Made by a program: the position numbers and the translations under genes | Part shown: in pieces, positions 1 through 7,765 of the stretch | Numbering within the stretch: the first letter of the stretch is position 1 | Layout of the letters: each line of letters starts with the position of its first letter | Assembly: GCA_029861675.1 (NCBI GenBank) | Contig: JAOTYV010000122.1 | Coordinates: 1-12,413 of the forward strand | DNA from: Alphaproteobacteria bacterium | Lineage (GTDB): Bacteria > Pseudomonadota > Alphaproteobacteria > UBA8366 | Direction: 5' to 3' | Length of the DNA stretch: 12,413 nucleotides | The notes under the pieces: model-generated | Told to the model about the DNA's origin: nothing | What the model saw: the letters and a program-made list of their open reading frames with translations, nothing else | The model's database searches: none

Positions 1-800
1 CGGCGATCGCCGGTCTGCAGGAAGCGCTGGACGCCTTCCATATTCGCGGCATCTCGCACAACGTGGCGTTTCTGGCCGCGGTGCTGGCGCATCCCCGCTT
101 CGCGGAAGGCCGGCTCTCCACCGCATTCATCGACGAGGAATTCCCGGACGGGTACGGCGAACGCGCGTTGTCCGATGATGAACTACCGGTGTTCCTCGCG
201 GTCGCGGGGGCGGTCCATTGCCGGGCGGAACTCCGCAAGGCGGCGCTTTCCAAGCAGCCCACCGATGGCCGGCCGGCGTCGCAATCCTGTATTGCGCGTA
301 TGAATGGGAAAGGATTCGAATTGGATCTTTTCGATAATTCAGAGGCCTGCAGCGTCCAATTCAAGCTTGGCCGCAAGACGCACAAGCTTGAGGTGAGCAG
401 CGATTGGTCGCCCGGCAATGCGCTGTTTCGGGGTCGGCTCGATGGCCGCGAAGTGTGCTTTCAGGTCGATCGCGATGGCATCGGCTGGCGGCTGTTTCAT
501 GGCGGCGTCGACGCGAAGGTCACTTTGTTGCCGCGGCGCACGGCCGAGTTGCTTGCCCAGATGCCCGAAAAAGAGGCGCCGGACCTGTCCCGCCTTCTCC
601 TGTCGCCCATGCCCGGGCTGTTGATTCGGCTCGCGGTTTCGGAAGGCGAGGAGGTGAAGGCGGGTGAGGAATTGGCGGTGGTCGAAGCGATGAAGATGGA
701 AAACGTGCTACGCGCGGAGCGGGATGGTATCGTAAGAGTCCTCCACGCAGGAATTGGAGACAGCCTGGCGGTCGATCAATCGATTTTAGAATTCGAGTAG
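1..800 (+). CDS. pccA: Propionyl-CoA carboxylase alpha (biotin-carrying) subunit, C-terminal part; 5' end outside window
   Basis: This is the C-terminal part of the biotin-carrying subunit of a propionyl-CoA carboxylase. The enzyme carboxylates propionyl-CoA to methylmalonyl-CoA during catabolism of odd-chain fatty acids and some amino acids. The open frame runs in from the left edge (first full codon at base 3) and ends in TAG at 798-800, so about 265 residues are visible. The opening segment, with IRGISHNVAFL and LSTAFIDEEFPDG, is the end of the biotin carboxylase domain. A biotin-transfer region follows. The last ~70 residues are a biotinyl/lipoyl domain with MPGLLIRLAV and EAMKMEN; the lysine codon at 693-695 is the biotinylation site. 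The N-terminal ATP-grasp part lies outside the window. The wording matches PccA better than methylcrotonyl-CoA carboxylase alpha, which has a different sequence after the biotin carboxylase core. Acylphosphatase follows four bases after the stop, suggesting one transcript. Confidence 0.93.
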   Translation, partial: AIAGLQEALDAFHIRGISHNVAFLAAVLAHPRFAEGRLSTAFIDEEFPDGYGERALSDDELPVFLAVAGAVHCRAELRKAALSKQPTDGRPASQSCIARMNGKGFELDLFDNSEACSVQFKLGRKTHKLEVSSDWSPGNALFRGRLDGREVCFQVDRDGIGWRLFHGGVDAKVTLLPRRTAELLAQMPEKEAPDLSRLLLSPMPGLLIRLAVSEGEEVKAGEELAVVEAMKMENVLRAERDGIVRVLHAGIGDSLAVDQSILEFE

Positions 801-804
801 GAGC

Positions 805-1080
805 ATGGGAGAAACGGCGGTCCGAGTCTTTATTGAAGGCAAGGTGCAGATGGTCGGCTTTCGCTATTGGATGGCGCGTGAGGCGAGCCTGCTGGGTCTT
901 GATGGCTGGGTGCGCAATCTCGCCGACGGTTCGGTGGAAGCGGTGTTCAGCGGGCCGCAGGAGGCCGTTCGGGCGATGGTCGAGGGCTGCTGGCAAGGCC
1001 CGCCGATGGCATCGGTCACCACTGTCAGTGAATTGGCGATGAAAGAGGCGGTGGAACCGGGCTTCCGGCAATATCGCTGA
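805..1080 (+). CDS. acyP: Acylphosphatase
   Basis: A 91-residue acylphosphatase, the usual family size, predicted to hydrolyse acyl phosphates in the cytoplasm. The signature GKVQMVGFR at residues 12-20 supplies the phosphate-binding arginine, Arg20. GWVRN at 34-38 supplies the catalytic asparagine, Asn38. DGSVE follows, as expected. The common form of the first motif has Gly where Met16 stands here, a mild change outside the catalytic residues. The ATG lies four bases after the pccA stop. The purine run AGGAG that overlaps the stop is only one base from the ATG, so translational coupling to pccA is more likely than independent initiation. lipB ends convergently 18 bases downstream with no clear terminator between them. 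Confidence 0.93.
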   Translation: MGETAVRVFIEGKVQMVGFRYWMAREASLLGLDGWVRNLADGSVEAVFSGPQEAVRAMVEGCWQGPPMASVTTVSELAMKEAVEPGFRQYR

Positions 1081-1098
1081 GCCGGCCGCCAAGAGGCC

Positions 1099-1776
1099 CT
1101 ACGGCACTTTCTCCGATGGACCGAATACCGTTTCGAAACTCGCCGCCAGGGCGACGTCCACATCGGTCGCCGTTACCGGCAATCCCAAATCGACCAGGGA
1201 CGTGACGCCGTACTGCACCGGATCGATGCCGCACGGGACGATGCCGTCAAAATGCCGGAGGTCGGGTTCCACGTTTATGGCGATGCCATGCAGCGTGATC
1301 CAACGCCGGATTCGGACGCCGATCGCCGCGATCTTGTCTTCACGCCCGCCGTCGCGCGCAACCCAGATGCCGACCCGGCCTTCGCGCCGCTCACCGGTGA
1401 CGTTGAATTGGGCGAGGGCTTGAATGATCCATTCTTCCAGATCGCAGATATAGCGCCGCACGTCCGGGTTGCGCCGGCTCAGGTCCAGCATGACATAGGC
1501 GATACGCTGGCCCGGCCCGTGATACGTGTATTGACCGCCGCGCCCGGTTTGATGGACCGGAAATCGGTCCGGTACGAGCAGGTCGGCTTCATCGGCGCTG
1601 GTGCCCGCGGTATAGAGCGGCGGGTGTTCGAGCAGCCAAACCAGCTCGGGTGCGGTGCCGGCGTGAATTGCGGCGACCCGCCGGTCCATCTCGGCCAGCG
1701 CGGTTTCATAGGGGACGGGCGCTTCGCTGATCCGCCATTCCAGCGCGGATTCCGACGGGTTTTTTCGGTTCGGCAT
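1099..1776 (-). CDS. lipB: Lipoyl(octanoyl) transferase LipB
   Basis: LipB transfers the octanoyl group from acyl carrier protein to lipoyl domains of 2-oxoacid dehydrogenases and the glycine cleavage H protein, the first step of lipoate synthesis. From the chosen start it has 225 residues, normal for the family. [12 protein letters not shown] is the substrate-pocket signature, GRVGIWV follows, and the catalytic pair is Lys148 (in [10 protein letters not shown]) and Cys182 (in IVPCGI). The frame stays open upstream to 1956, but that would run through the tRNA-Leu gene and adds no family sequence. Plausible starts are the ATG at 1776 and the ATG at 1791. An AAGGA directly abuts the 1791 ATG, which is too close for it, and sits 15 bases from the 1776 ATG, so the choice is uncertain. 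The gene is divergent from the tRNA and convergent with acyP. Confidence 0.93.
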   Translation of the reverse strand: MPNRKNPSESALEWRISEAPVPYETALAEMDRRVAAIHAGTAPELVWLLEHPPLYTAGTSADEADLLVPDRFPVHQTGRGGQYTYHGPGQRIAYVMLDLSRRNPDVRRYICDLEEWIIQALAQFNVTGERREGRVGIWVARDGGREDKIAAIGVRIRRWITLHGIAINVEPDLRHFDGIVPCGIDPVQYGVTSLVDLGLPVTATDVDVALAASFETVFGPSEKVP

Positions 1777-1900
1777 CAATTCTTCAAGCATTCCTTGCGA
1801 AGGGCTCCCGGTTTTGGTATCCCGCTGTCGAGTGCGATTCTCCGGTGACTGCGGCACGGCACCGATTATGGCCATAAGTGAGGGAGAGCGCAGCAAATAT

Positions 1901-1987
1901 GCGGTCGTGGCGGAATTGGTAGACGCGCAGCGTTGAGGTCGCTGTGGTGGAAACACCGTGGAAGTTCGAGTCTTCTCGACCGCACCA
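1901..1987 (+). tRNA. tRNA-Leu (anticodon GAG)
   Basis: An 87-base class II tRNA folds cleanly by eye. The acceptor arms are GCGGTCG (1901-1907) and CGACCGC (1977-1983), with discriminator A1984 and encoded CCA at 1985-1987. The D-arm region contains GGAATTGGTAGAC, typical of leucine tRNAs. The anticodon stem CAGCG/CGCTG (1928-1932 and 1940-1944) encloses the loop TTGAGGT with anticodon GAG at 1935-1937, reading CUC and CUU codons. A long variable arm, GGTG-GAAA-CACC (1946-1957), is present as expected for Leu. The T arm is GGAAG/CTTCT around TTCGAGT. No convincing -35/-10 pair is visible in the 124 bases upstream. Confidence 0.97.
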
Positions 1988-1996
1988 GTTTCTCGA

Positions 1997-2026
1997 GGCC
2001 CGCTGAGACGACAGCGGGCCCTTTTC
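1997..2026 (+). terminator. Rho-independent terminator after tRNA-Leu
   Basis: GGCCCGCTG (1997-2005) and CAGCGGGCC (2012-2020) form a perfect 9-bp GC-rich stem with a six-base loop, AGACGA. The stem is followed by CTTTTCT. It starts nine bases after the tRNA CCA end and is well placed to end the tRNA transcript. Confidence 0.9.
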
Positions 2027-2053
2027 TGTCGGGTTTGCCGGTACTCTGACGGT

Positions 2054-2060
2054 GAGGGGG
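2054..2060 (+). promoter_or_regulatory. Ribosome binding site of maeB
   Basis: GAGGGGG lies nine bases before the ATG at 2070. This favours that ATG over the in-frame GTG at 2052, which precedes the purine run and has none of its own. Confidence 0.6.
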
Positions 2061-2069
2061 AAATTAAGT

Positions 2070-4361
2070 ATGGCCGAAGACGATATCGCCGAAAGCGCGT
2101 TAGCGTATCATCGCCGCCGTCCGGCGGGGAAACTCGCCGTCACGGCGACCAAGCCATTGGCCAATCAGCGAGATCTGGCGCTCGCCTATTCTCCCGGCGT
2201 TGCCGCCGCCTGCAACGCCATTGTCGACTCCGCCGACGAGGCGGCCACCGTCACCGCGCGCGGTAACCTTGTGGGCGTGGTCACCAACGGCACCGCGGTG
2301 CTTGGATTGGGTAACATTGGCCCGCTTGCCTCCAAACCAGTGATGGAAGGCAAGGCGGTATTATTCAAGAAATTCGCCGGCATCGATGTCTTCGATATCG
2401 AGATTGACGAGCTCGATCCGGACCGCTTCGTGGATATCGTGGCGGCGCTGGAGCCGACCTTCGGCGGCATCAATCTGGAGGATATCCGGGCGCCGGAATG
2501 CTTCGAGATCGAGGCCAAGCTGCGCGAGCGGATGAAAATTCCGGTGTTCCACGACGATCAGCATGGAACCGCGATCATCGTTGCCGCAGCCATCGACAAT
2601 GCGTTGCAAATCGTCGGCAAGAAACTCCATGAGGTGAAACTGGTGACATCTGGTGCGGGCGCCGCCGCGCTCGCGTGTCTCAACCTTCTGGTCGATATGG
2701 GAATGCCGGTGGAAAATATCTGGGTGACCGATATCGTCGGCGTGGTGTTTAAGGGCCGCCAGCAAGAGATGGGCGGCCCCAAGGAACGGTTTGCCAAGGA
2801 AACCAAGGCGCGCACGCTTGCGGAAGTCATTGGCGGCGCGGATATCTTCCTGGGGTTGTCGGCGCCAGGGGTCCTGACCCAGGACATGGTCAAGCAAATG
2901 GGCGAGCAGCCGATCATCATGGCGCTGGCCAATCCGACGCCGGAGATCCTGCCCGAAGAGGCGCGCGCGGTCAGGCCCGAGGCGATTATCGCCACCGGCC
3001 GGTCCGACTACCCCAATCAGGTCAACAACGTGCTGTGCTTCCCCTTCATCTTCCGTGGCGCGCTCGATGCGGGCGCGACGGTGATCAACGAGGCGATGAA
3101 GATCGCCTGCGTCAAGGCGCTGGCCAAACTTGCGCAGGCGGAGAGTTCCGACGTTGTCGCCAGGGCCTATGGCGAACAGGCGACGCAATTCGGGCCGGAC
3201 TACCTGATCCCAAATCCATTCGATCCCCGGCTGATTACGGAGATCGCGCCGGCGGTGGCGAAGGCCGCGCATGACAGCGGCGTGGCAACGCGCCCGATCG
3301 CCGATTTCGATGCCTACGGTCAGCAATTGTCGGAATTCATCTGGAAGACCGGCTTGGTGATGCGGCCGGTCTTCGAGCGCGCCCGGCTGAACCCGAAGCG
3401 GGTCGTCTTCACGGACGGCGAGGAAGAGAGGGTACTCCAGGCGGTGCAGGCGGCGGTCGATGAGCGCTTGGCGAAACCGGTCGTGGTCGGACGCCGGTCG
3501 GTGGTTCTCTCACGGATCGAGCGGCTCGGGTTGCGGCTGCAACTCGGTCGGGATGTCGAACTGGTAGATCCGGAAGGCGACGAGCGGTACCATGAATATT
3601 GGACCAACTATTACGAGCTGATGGCGCGTAACGGCGTGTCGCCGGATTATGCGCGCCGGGTCATGCGAACCCGCACCACCGCGATCGGCGCCATGATGGT
3701 TCGACGTGGCGATGCCGACGCCATGCTGTGCGGCGCGGTCGGGCAGTTCCAAACGCATTTACGGCATATCCGCGAGATCATCGGCAAGCGGGAAGGCGCA
3801 GGCGATCTGTCGGCGCTGACGCTGCTGGTCATGCCGCGGGGGCTCTATTTCATCGCGGATACCCATGTCACGCCCGATCCCACGGTGGAGGAGATTGTGG
3901 AGCTCGCTCTGCTGGCATCGGCAGAAGTCCGGCGATTTGGCATCGAGCCGAACGTAGCCTTGCTGTCTCATTCCAACTTCGGCACGTCGCGGTACGATTC
4001 CGCGGCCAAGATGCGCGAGGCCGCGGCGATCTTGCATCGCGATCATCCGGAGTTGCAGGTCGATGGGGAGATGCATGGTGACGCCGCGATCGACGCGGAA
4101 ATCCGCAAGCGTATATTCCCGGATTCGAAACTGGTCGGCAGTGCGAACTTGCTGATCATGCCGTCGCTGGATGCGGCCAATATCTCCTACAATCTTGTGC
4201 GCGCGCTGGGTGAAGGGCTGATTACCGTTGGGCCGATGCTGATTGGCGCCGCATTGCCGGCGCATATCGTCACGCCGTCGATTACTTCACGCGGTCTCCT
4301 CAATATGACGGCGTTGTCCGTCGTCGGCGCGCAAGCGCACGCCATGCGACACGTTGCCTAG
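2070..4361 (+). CDS. maeB: NADP-type malic enzyme with C-terminal phosphotransacetylase-like domain
   Basis: This cytoplasmic enzyme oxidatively decarboxylates malate to pyruvate, producing NADPH and linking the TCA cycle to pyruvate. It has 763 residues, the normal length of the hybrid MaeB class. The N-terminal malic enzyme domain covers about residues 10-430. It contains the catalytic tyrosine in LAYSPGVA (Tyr40), the lysine in [15 protein letters not shown] (Lys95), a metal-binding segment at [10 protein letters not shown], and a nucleotide-binding fold around [13 protein letters not shown]. Residues of about 440-760 are a phosphotransacetylase-family domain ([42 protein letters not shown]). 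In studied relatives this domain does not make acetyl phosphate but mediates oligomerisation and acetyl-CoA inhibition; that role here is inferred from the family. NADP preference is likewise inferred. Only 43 bases separate the start from the tRNA terminator, and mgtE follows 12 bases after the stop. Confidence 0.95.
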   Translation: MAEDDIAESALAYHRRRPAGKLAVTATKPLANQRDLALAYSPGVAAACNAIVDSADEAATVTARGNLVGVVTNGTAVLGLGNIGPLASKPVMEGKAVLFKKFAGIDVFDIEIDELDPDRFVDIVAALEPTFGGINLEDIRAPECFEIEAKLRERMKIPVFHDDQHGTAIIVAAAIDNALQIVGKKLHEVKLVTSGAGAAALACLNLLVDMGMPVENIWVTDIVGVVFKGRQQEMGGPKERFAKETKARTLAEVIGGADIFLGLSAPGVLTQDMVKQMGEQPIIMALANPTPEILPEEARAVRPEAIIATGRSDYPNQVNNVLCFPFIFRGALDAGATVINEAMKIACVKALAKLAQAESSDVVARAYGEQATQFGPDYLIPNPFDPRLITEIAPAVAKAAHDSGVATRPIADFDAYGQQLSEFIWKTGLVMRPVFERARLNPKRVVFTDGEEERVLQAVQAAVDERLAKPVVVGRRSVVLSRIERLGLRLQLGRDVELVDPEGDERYHEYWTNYYELMARNGVSPDYARRVMRTRTTAIGAMMVRRGDADAMLCGAVGQFQTHLRHIREIIGKREGAGDLSALTLLVMPRGLYFIADTHVTPDPTVEEIVELALLASAEVRRFGIEPNVALLSHSNFGTSRYDSAAKMREAAAILHRDHPELQVDGEMHGDAAIDAEIRKRIFPDSKLVGSANLLIMPSLDAANISYNLVRALGEGLITVGPMLIGAALPAHIVTPSITSRGLLNMTALSVVGAQAHAMRHVA

Positions 4362-4373
4362 GGTTCGGCGGTC

Positions 4374-5762
4374 ATGACCGATTTCGAAAACAGCGATCTG
4401 GTGGAGCAAGACGACCTCGAGGGGTTGTACGGCGCCACCGATACGCTGGTTCGCGAGGTTAAGACCGTGATCGCGGAGGATAATTGGGACGCGGCAAAGG
4501 TCCTGGTTCAGCCGCTCCATGCCGCCGATTTCGCAGATTTGTTCGAGCACCTGACGCAGGATGAGCGCCGGGCCGTGGTCTCCCGTATGGAGGACGCGCT
4601 CGATCCCGAATTTTATTCCCATTTGGACGAGTCGGTGCGCGAGGACGTCATCGAATCGCTCGATACCGAGCGCCTTGCCGAGGTCGTCCAGGAACTCGAA
4701 ACCGATGACGCCGTCGACCTGATCGAGGATTTGGACGAAAGCGAGCAGCAGGAACTGCTGGAGGCGGTGCCGCCGGGCGATCGCGTCGTCTATGAGGCCG
4801 CGCTGCGTTATCCGGAAGACAGCGCCGGCCGGCTGATGCGGCGCGAGGCCGTCACCGTGCCCAATTATTGGACGGTGGGGCAGACCATCGACTACATGCG
4901 CACGGACGCGGAATTGCCTGAGTCCTTTTACAATATTTACGTCGTCGGACCGACCCACGGCCCGCTTGGCCGGGTGCCGGTGAGCCGGCTGCTGCGAACG
5001 GCGCGGCCGGTCGAGATGGCCGAAATCATGGACATGGATTTGAAGCCGATCCCGGTTGTGATGGATCAGGAAGACGTGGCCTTTCTGTTCCGGCAATACG
5101 GCCTCGCATCGGCGCCGGTGGTCGACGACGATGGCCGGCTGATTGGCGATATCACCGTCGATGACGTGGTCGATGTGATCGAGGAGGAGCACGAAGAAGA
5201 CATCCTCAAACTCGGCGGTGTCCGCGAGGATGATTTTTACGATGCGGTGATCGATACCACCCGGGCGCGGTTTTCATGGCTTCTGGTCAATTTGGCGACG
5301 GCGATCGTCGCATCGGTGGTGATCGGCCTGTTCGATGCGGCGATCGAAAAGATGGTGGCATTGGCGGTCTTGATGCCGATCGTCGCATCGATGGGCGGCA
5401 ACGCGGGGACGCAAACGCTGACCGTTGCGGTGCGTGCGCTGGCGGTCAAAGAGCTGACGCCGACCAATGCGTTGCGGGTCGGCAAGGAGACCCTGGTCGG
5501 CGGCATCAACGGCATGCTGTTCGCGGTCCTGGTTGGACTGGTTGCCTGGTTCTGGTTCGACAGTACCGAGATCGGCGGCATTATTGCCGCCGCTATGGTG
5601 ATCAATCTGATTGTCGCGGGACTGGCCGGAACGCTCATTCCGCTCACGCTTGACCGGATCGGTATGGATCCCGCGGTCGGATCGGCGGTGGTGTTGACGA
5701 CGATCACCGACGTGATCGGCTTCCTGTCCTTTCTTGGACTCGCGGCGCTGGTTCTGCTGTAA
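4374..5762 (+). CDS. mgtE: Magnesium transporter MgtE
   Basis: An inner-membrane Mg2+ channel/transporter of 462 residues, typical of the family. An acidic N-terminal superhelical domain spans about residues 30-135 (repeated LEDLDESEQQELLEAV-like helices). A pair of CBS domains follows at about 140-265 (LPESFYNIYVVG, SAPVVDDDGRLIGDITVDD); these sense intracellular Mg2+ in studied MgtE proteins. The C-terminal pore domain, about 290-462, has around five hydrophobic segments, the MGGNAGTQT motif and TTITDVIGF. Asp446 in that last motif corresponds to the pore Mg2+-selective aspartate of the family. The ATG is 12 bases after maeB with a poor ribosome site, so co-transcription is likely. There is no room for a Mg2+ riboswitch immediately upstream. 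Confidence 0.95.
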   Translation: MTDFENSDLVEQDDLEGLYGATDTLVREVKTVIAEDNWDAAKVLVQPLHAADFADLFEHLTQDERRAVVSRMEDALDPEFYSHLDESVREDVIESLDTERLAEVVQELETDDAVDLIEDLDESEQQELLEAVPPGDRVVYEAALRYPEDSAGRLMRREAVTVPNYWTVGQTIDYMRTDAELPESFYNIYVVGPTHGPLGRVPVSRLLRTARPVEMAEIMDMDLKPIPVVMDQEDVAFLFRQYGLASAPVVDDDGRLIGDITVDDVVDVIEEEHEEDILKLGGVREDDFYDAVIDTTRARFSWLLVNLATAIVASVVIGLFDAAIEKMVALAVLMPIVASMGGNAGTQTLTVAVRALAVKELTPTNALRVGKETLVGGINGMLFAVLVGLVAWFWFDSTEIGGIIAAAMVINLIVAGLAGTLIPLTLDRIGMDPAVGSAVVLTTITDVIGFLSFLGLAALVLL

Positions 5763-5802
5763 AATGAATTCCGTGCGCCCCGTCGTTTTGAGCAAATCCC
5801 GA

Positions 5803-5821
5803 GCGAACCGAAACGGTTCGC
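5803..5821. repeat. Short hairpin downstream of mgtE
   Basis: GCGAACCG and CGGTTCGC form a perfect 8-bp stem around AAA, 41 bases after the mgtE stop. No T-run follows (the next bases are GGCGACG), so it is not a standard intrinsic terminator. It may stabilise the mgtE mRNA 3' end or mark the operon end, but the sequence does not decide this. Confidence 0.45.
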
Positions 5822-5831
5822 GGCGACGTAT

Positions 5832-5881
5832 TTGCGTAAAAACAAAGAGATAGATCATTTCATTTGAGTAAATTTACACAA
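5832..5881. promoter_or_regulatory. Candidate operator array (three TTGNGTAAA copies) upstream of the isovaleryl-CoA dehydrogenase gene
   Basis: Three copies of TTGNGTAAA lie in the gap before the leucine-degradation genes. TTGCGTAAA is at 5832-5840 and TTGAGTAAA at 5864-5872. The third is inverted at 5873-5881 and reads TTGTGTAAA on the minus strand. The second and third abut to form the 18-base palindrome TTGAGTAAATTTACACAA, with one mismatched base pair. The first and second copies are 32 bases apart, about three helical turns, and share the flank AT, giving 10 of 11 identical bases. Branched-chain amino-acid degradation genes in proteobacteria are commonly controlled by LiuR (MerR family) or LiuQ (TetR family), so such a repressor is a reasonable guess. 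No regulator gene is in the window, and no clear -35/-10 pair could be assigned. Confidence 0.5.
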
Positions 5882-5904
5882 GAAATGGTCTAGCCTGAGG
5901 TTTA

Positions 5905-5910
5905 AGAGGA
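5905..5910 (+). promoter_or_regulatory. Ribosome binding site of isovaleryl-CoA dehydrogenase
   Basis: AGAGGA lies nine bases before the ATG at 5920, a strong Shine-Dalgarno match that fixes the start. Confidence 0.65.
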
Positions 5911-5919
5911 ATTCCGACG

Positions 5920-7092
5920 ATGATTCCCAACGAATTACCCGGCTTGGATTTTGGATTGGGCGAAACCGTCGACTTGCTGCGCGATACCGTGCGCGGTTTC
6001 GCTGCCGACAAGGTTGCGCCGCGGGCGGCCGAGATCGATGAAAGCAATGAATTTCCCCGTGACCTGTGGCCGGAGCTGGGCGCGCTTGGCCTGCTCGGCG
6101 TGACGGTGGAAGAAGAATATGGCGGCGCCGGCATGGGCTATACCGAGCATGTGGTCGCGACCGAGGAATTGAGCCGCGCCTCGGCGTCGGTCGGCCTGTC
6201 CTATGGCGCCCATTCCAACCTGTGCGTCAATCAAATCCGGCGCAACGGCACCGACGAACAGAAGCGACGGTACCTGCCCAAACTGATCAGCGGCGATCAC
6301 GTCGGCGCGCTGGCGATGAGCGAACCGCAGGCGGGCTCGGACGTGGTGTCGATGCGGACCCGGGCCGACAAAAAGGGCGACCGATACGTCCTCAACGGCA
6401 CCAAGATGTGGATCACCAACGGTCCCGACGCCGACGTTCTGGTGGTCTATGCCAAGACCGACCCGGATGCGGGATCGCGCGGCATGACCGCCTTCCTGAT
6501 CGAGAAATCCATGAAGGGATTCTCGACCGCGCAGAAGCTCGACAAGCTCGGTATGCGGGGATCGAACACCTGCGAGCTGGTCTTCGAGGATTGCGAGGTG
6601 CCCGCGGACAATGTGCTCGACCAGGAGGGGCGCGGCGTCAACGTGCTGATGAGTGGCCTCGATTATGAACGACTGGTGCTCGCGGGCGGGCCGCTCGGCA
6701 TCATGCAAGCCTGCATGGACGTGGTGATGCCGTATCTGCACGAGCGGACGCAATTCGGCCAGCCGATCGGCACCTTCCAGCTTATGCAAGGTAAGGCCGC
6801 CGACATGTACACGACGATGAACGCCGCCAAATCCTACGTCTATATGGTGGCGAAGGCCTGCGACCGCGGCGACGTCACCCGCAAGGATGCCGCCGGGGTT
6901 ATCCTGTATGCGGCGGAAAAGGCGACCTGGATGGCGCTGGAAGCGATCCAATGCCTCGGCGGCATGGGATATATCAACGAATCACCAACCGGCCGGCTGC
7001 TGCGCGACGCCAAGCTTTACGAGATCGGCGCCGGCACATCGGAAATCCGTCGCATGCTGATCGGCCGCGAATTGTTCGAGGAGACGATGTAA
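5920..7092 (+). CDS. liuA: Isovaleryl-CoA dehydrogenase
   Basis: An FAD-dependent acyl-CoA dehydrogenase of 390 residues that oxidises isovaleryl-CoA to 3-methylcrotonyl-CoA in leucine degradation, passing electrons to electron-transfer flavoprotein. The family signatures are present: [29 protein letters not shown], the flavin-side [18 protein letters not shown], and the C-terminal QCLGGMGY and GAGTSEIRR. The decisive feature is the catalytic base. Isovaleryl-CoA dehydrogenases carry it in the motif [14 protein letters not shown], where Glu250 (codon 6667-6669) stands here. Other acyl-CoA dehydrogenases place it about 120 residues later, in the segment before the C-terminal arginine motif, and here that segment has Gly (YEIGAGTSE) instead of Glu. 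The gene has its own ribosome site and an operator-like upstream region, and its stop overlaps the next start in TAATG. Confidence 0.95.
   Translation: MIPNELPGLDFGLGETVDLLRDTVRGFAADKVAPRAAEIDESNEFPRDLWPELGALGLLGVTVEEEYGGAGMGYTEHVVATEELSRASASVGLSYGAHSNLCVNQIRRNGTDEQKRRYLPKLISGDHVGALAMSEPQAGSDVVSMRTRADKKGDRYVLNGTKMWITNGPDADVLVVYAKTDPDAGSRGMTAFLIEKSMKGFSTAQKLDKLGMRGSNTCELVFEDCEVPADNVLDQEGRGVNVLMSGLDYERLVLAGGPLGIMQACMDVVMPYLHERTQFGQPIGTFQLMQGKAADMYTTMNAAKSYVYMVAKACDRGDVTRKDAAGVILYAAEKATWMALEAIQCLGGMGYINESPTGRLLRDAKLYEIGAGTSEIRRMLIGRELFEETM
7078..7083 (+). promoter_or_regulatory. Ribosome binding site of the cupin gene
   Basis: GAGGAG inside the end of the dehydrogenase gene lies eight bases before the ATG at 7092. 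It fixes that start over the longer open frame reaching back to 6951. Confidence 0.55.
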
Positions 7093-7568
7093 TGGCACCT
7101 TCGAAGTACGACAAGATAGACCCGATGGCGGTCGAGCCGTCGTTTGGATCGAGTTATCCGCCGGAATTCGCGGGCGTTTGCGAGATGCGTGAAAAGCGGC
7201 GGCTCGGCGATGTGTTCGGCTTGACGAATTTCGGCGTCAATATTGTGCGCCTGGCGCCGGGCGCGGCGTCCGCGCAACGCCATTGGCACAGCGCGCAGGA
7301 TGAATTCGTGTATATCCTCGAGGGCGAGGCGACGCTGGTCACCGATGCAGGCGAAACGGTCATGGGGCCGGGCGCGATGATGGGCTTTCCCGCCAACGCG
7401 CCGGATGGCCACCAACTGGTCAATAACTCGGCGAAGGACATGCTCTATCTCGAAATCGGCGACCGCAGCGGCGGCGATGAAGTGGACTATCCCGACATCG
7501 ATCTCTTGTTGCGATTCGTCGATGGCAAACGCCGCTTCGTCCATAAGGATGGAACACCGTACGATTAG
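7092..7568 (+). CDS. Single-domain cupin protein
   Basis: A 158-residue cytoplasmic protein with one cupin barrel, about residues 48-135. Cupin motif 1 is visible as His64, His66 and Glu71 within RHWHSAQDEFVYILEGE. Motif 2 is seen at GPGAMMGFPANAPDGH, with His107 as the fourth likely metal ligand, so a metal site is probably intact. There is no DNA-binding or second catalytic domain. The substrate cannot be read from the sequence; cupins include isomerases, dioxygenases and binding proteins. The ATG shares its A with the TAA stop of the dehydrogenase gene, and a good ribosome site precedes it, so the two are translationally linked. This suggests a role in leucine or acyl-CoA metabolism, by context only. 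Confidence 0.85.
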   Translation: MAPSKYDKIDPMAVEPSFGSSYPPEFAGVCEMREKRRLGDVFGLTNFGVNIVRLAPGAASAQRHWHSAQDEFVYILEGEATLVTDAGETVMGPGAMMGFPANAPDGHQLVNNSAKDMLYLEIGDRSGGDEVDYPDIDLLLRFVDGKRRFVHKDGTPYD

Positions 7569-7571
7569 GGA
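7567..7571 (+). promoter_or_regulatory. Ribosome binding site of the DUF1272 gene
   Basis: AGGGA overlaps the cupin stop codon and sits seven bases before the ATG at 7579. It supports that start over the out-of-frame ATG at 7572. Confidence 0.5.
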
Positions 7572-7578
7572 ATGGCCA

Positions 7579-7761
7579 ATGGCGCTGGAAATGAAATCCG
7601 CCTGCATGAAATGCGACGCGGGGCTCGAGTGGGCGGGGGAGGCCTATATCTGCTCCTACGAATGCACCTTCTGTGCGCCGTGCACCGAGTCCATGGCGCA
7701 TGTTTGCCCGAATTGCGGCGGCGAATTGGTGCGGCGGCCCCATCGCGTGAAGAAAGACTGA
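7579..7761 (+). CDS. Small Cys-rich DUF1272 protein
   Basis: A 60-residue protein with eight cysteines, at 9, 12, 25, 29, 32, 35, 43 and 46. They lie in CxxC-type pairs (CMKC, CTFC and CPNC), which fits one or two zinc-ribbon-like metal sites. The overall pattern, including YICSYECTFCAPC and VCPNCGGELVRRP, matches the DUF1272 family, whose function is unknown. It has a basic tail (RRPHRVKKD). The start is set by AGGGA seven bases upstream; the longer frame reaching back to 7405 is inside the cupin gene. It begins 10 bases after the cupin stop and ends four bases before the RidA-family start, placing it firmly in the operon. A metal-binding or protein-interaction role is likely, but the partner is not known. 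Confidence 0.88.
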   Translation: MALEMKSACMKCDAGLEWAGEAYICSYECTFCAPCTESMAHVCPNCGGELVRRPHRVKKD

Positions 7762-7765
7762 CTCG

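Noticed and set aside
1792..1956. Longer lipB open frame reaching 1956
   Set aside because: The extension runs through the tRNA-Leu gene and has no LipB family sequence; starts at 1776 or 1791 give the normal length.
2361..3326. Long minus-strand open frame opposite maeB
   Set aside because: It lies wholly antisense to a clear malic enzyme gene, reads as a low-complexity His/Arg-rich shadow and resembles no family.
4362..4373. Magnesium riboswitch ahead of mgtE
   Set aside because: Only 12 bases lie between maeB and mgtE, far too few for a riboswitch.
4287..5192. Long minus-strand open frame opposite mgtE
   Set aside because: It is the antisense image of the MgtE coding frame in GC-rich DNA, with no domain and no ribosome site.
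5803..5821. Hairpin after mgtE as an intrinsic terminator
   Set aside because: The stem is good but no T-run follows it, so a terminator call is not supported.
5935..6951. Minus-strand open frame of 338 codons opposite isovaleryl-CoA dehydrogenase
   Set aside because: It is a shadow of a well supported gene; its His/Arg/Ala-rich composition is typical of antisense frames.
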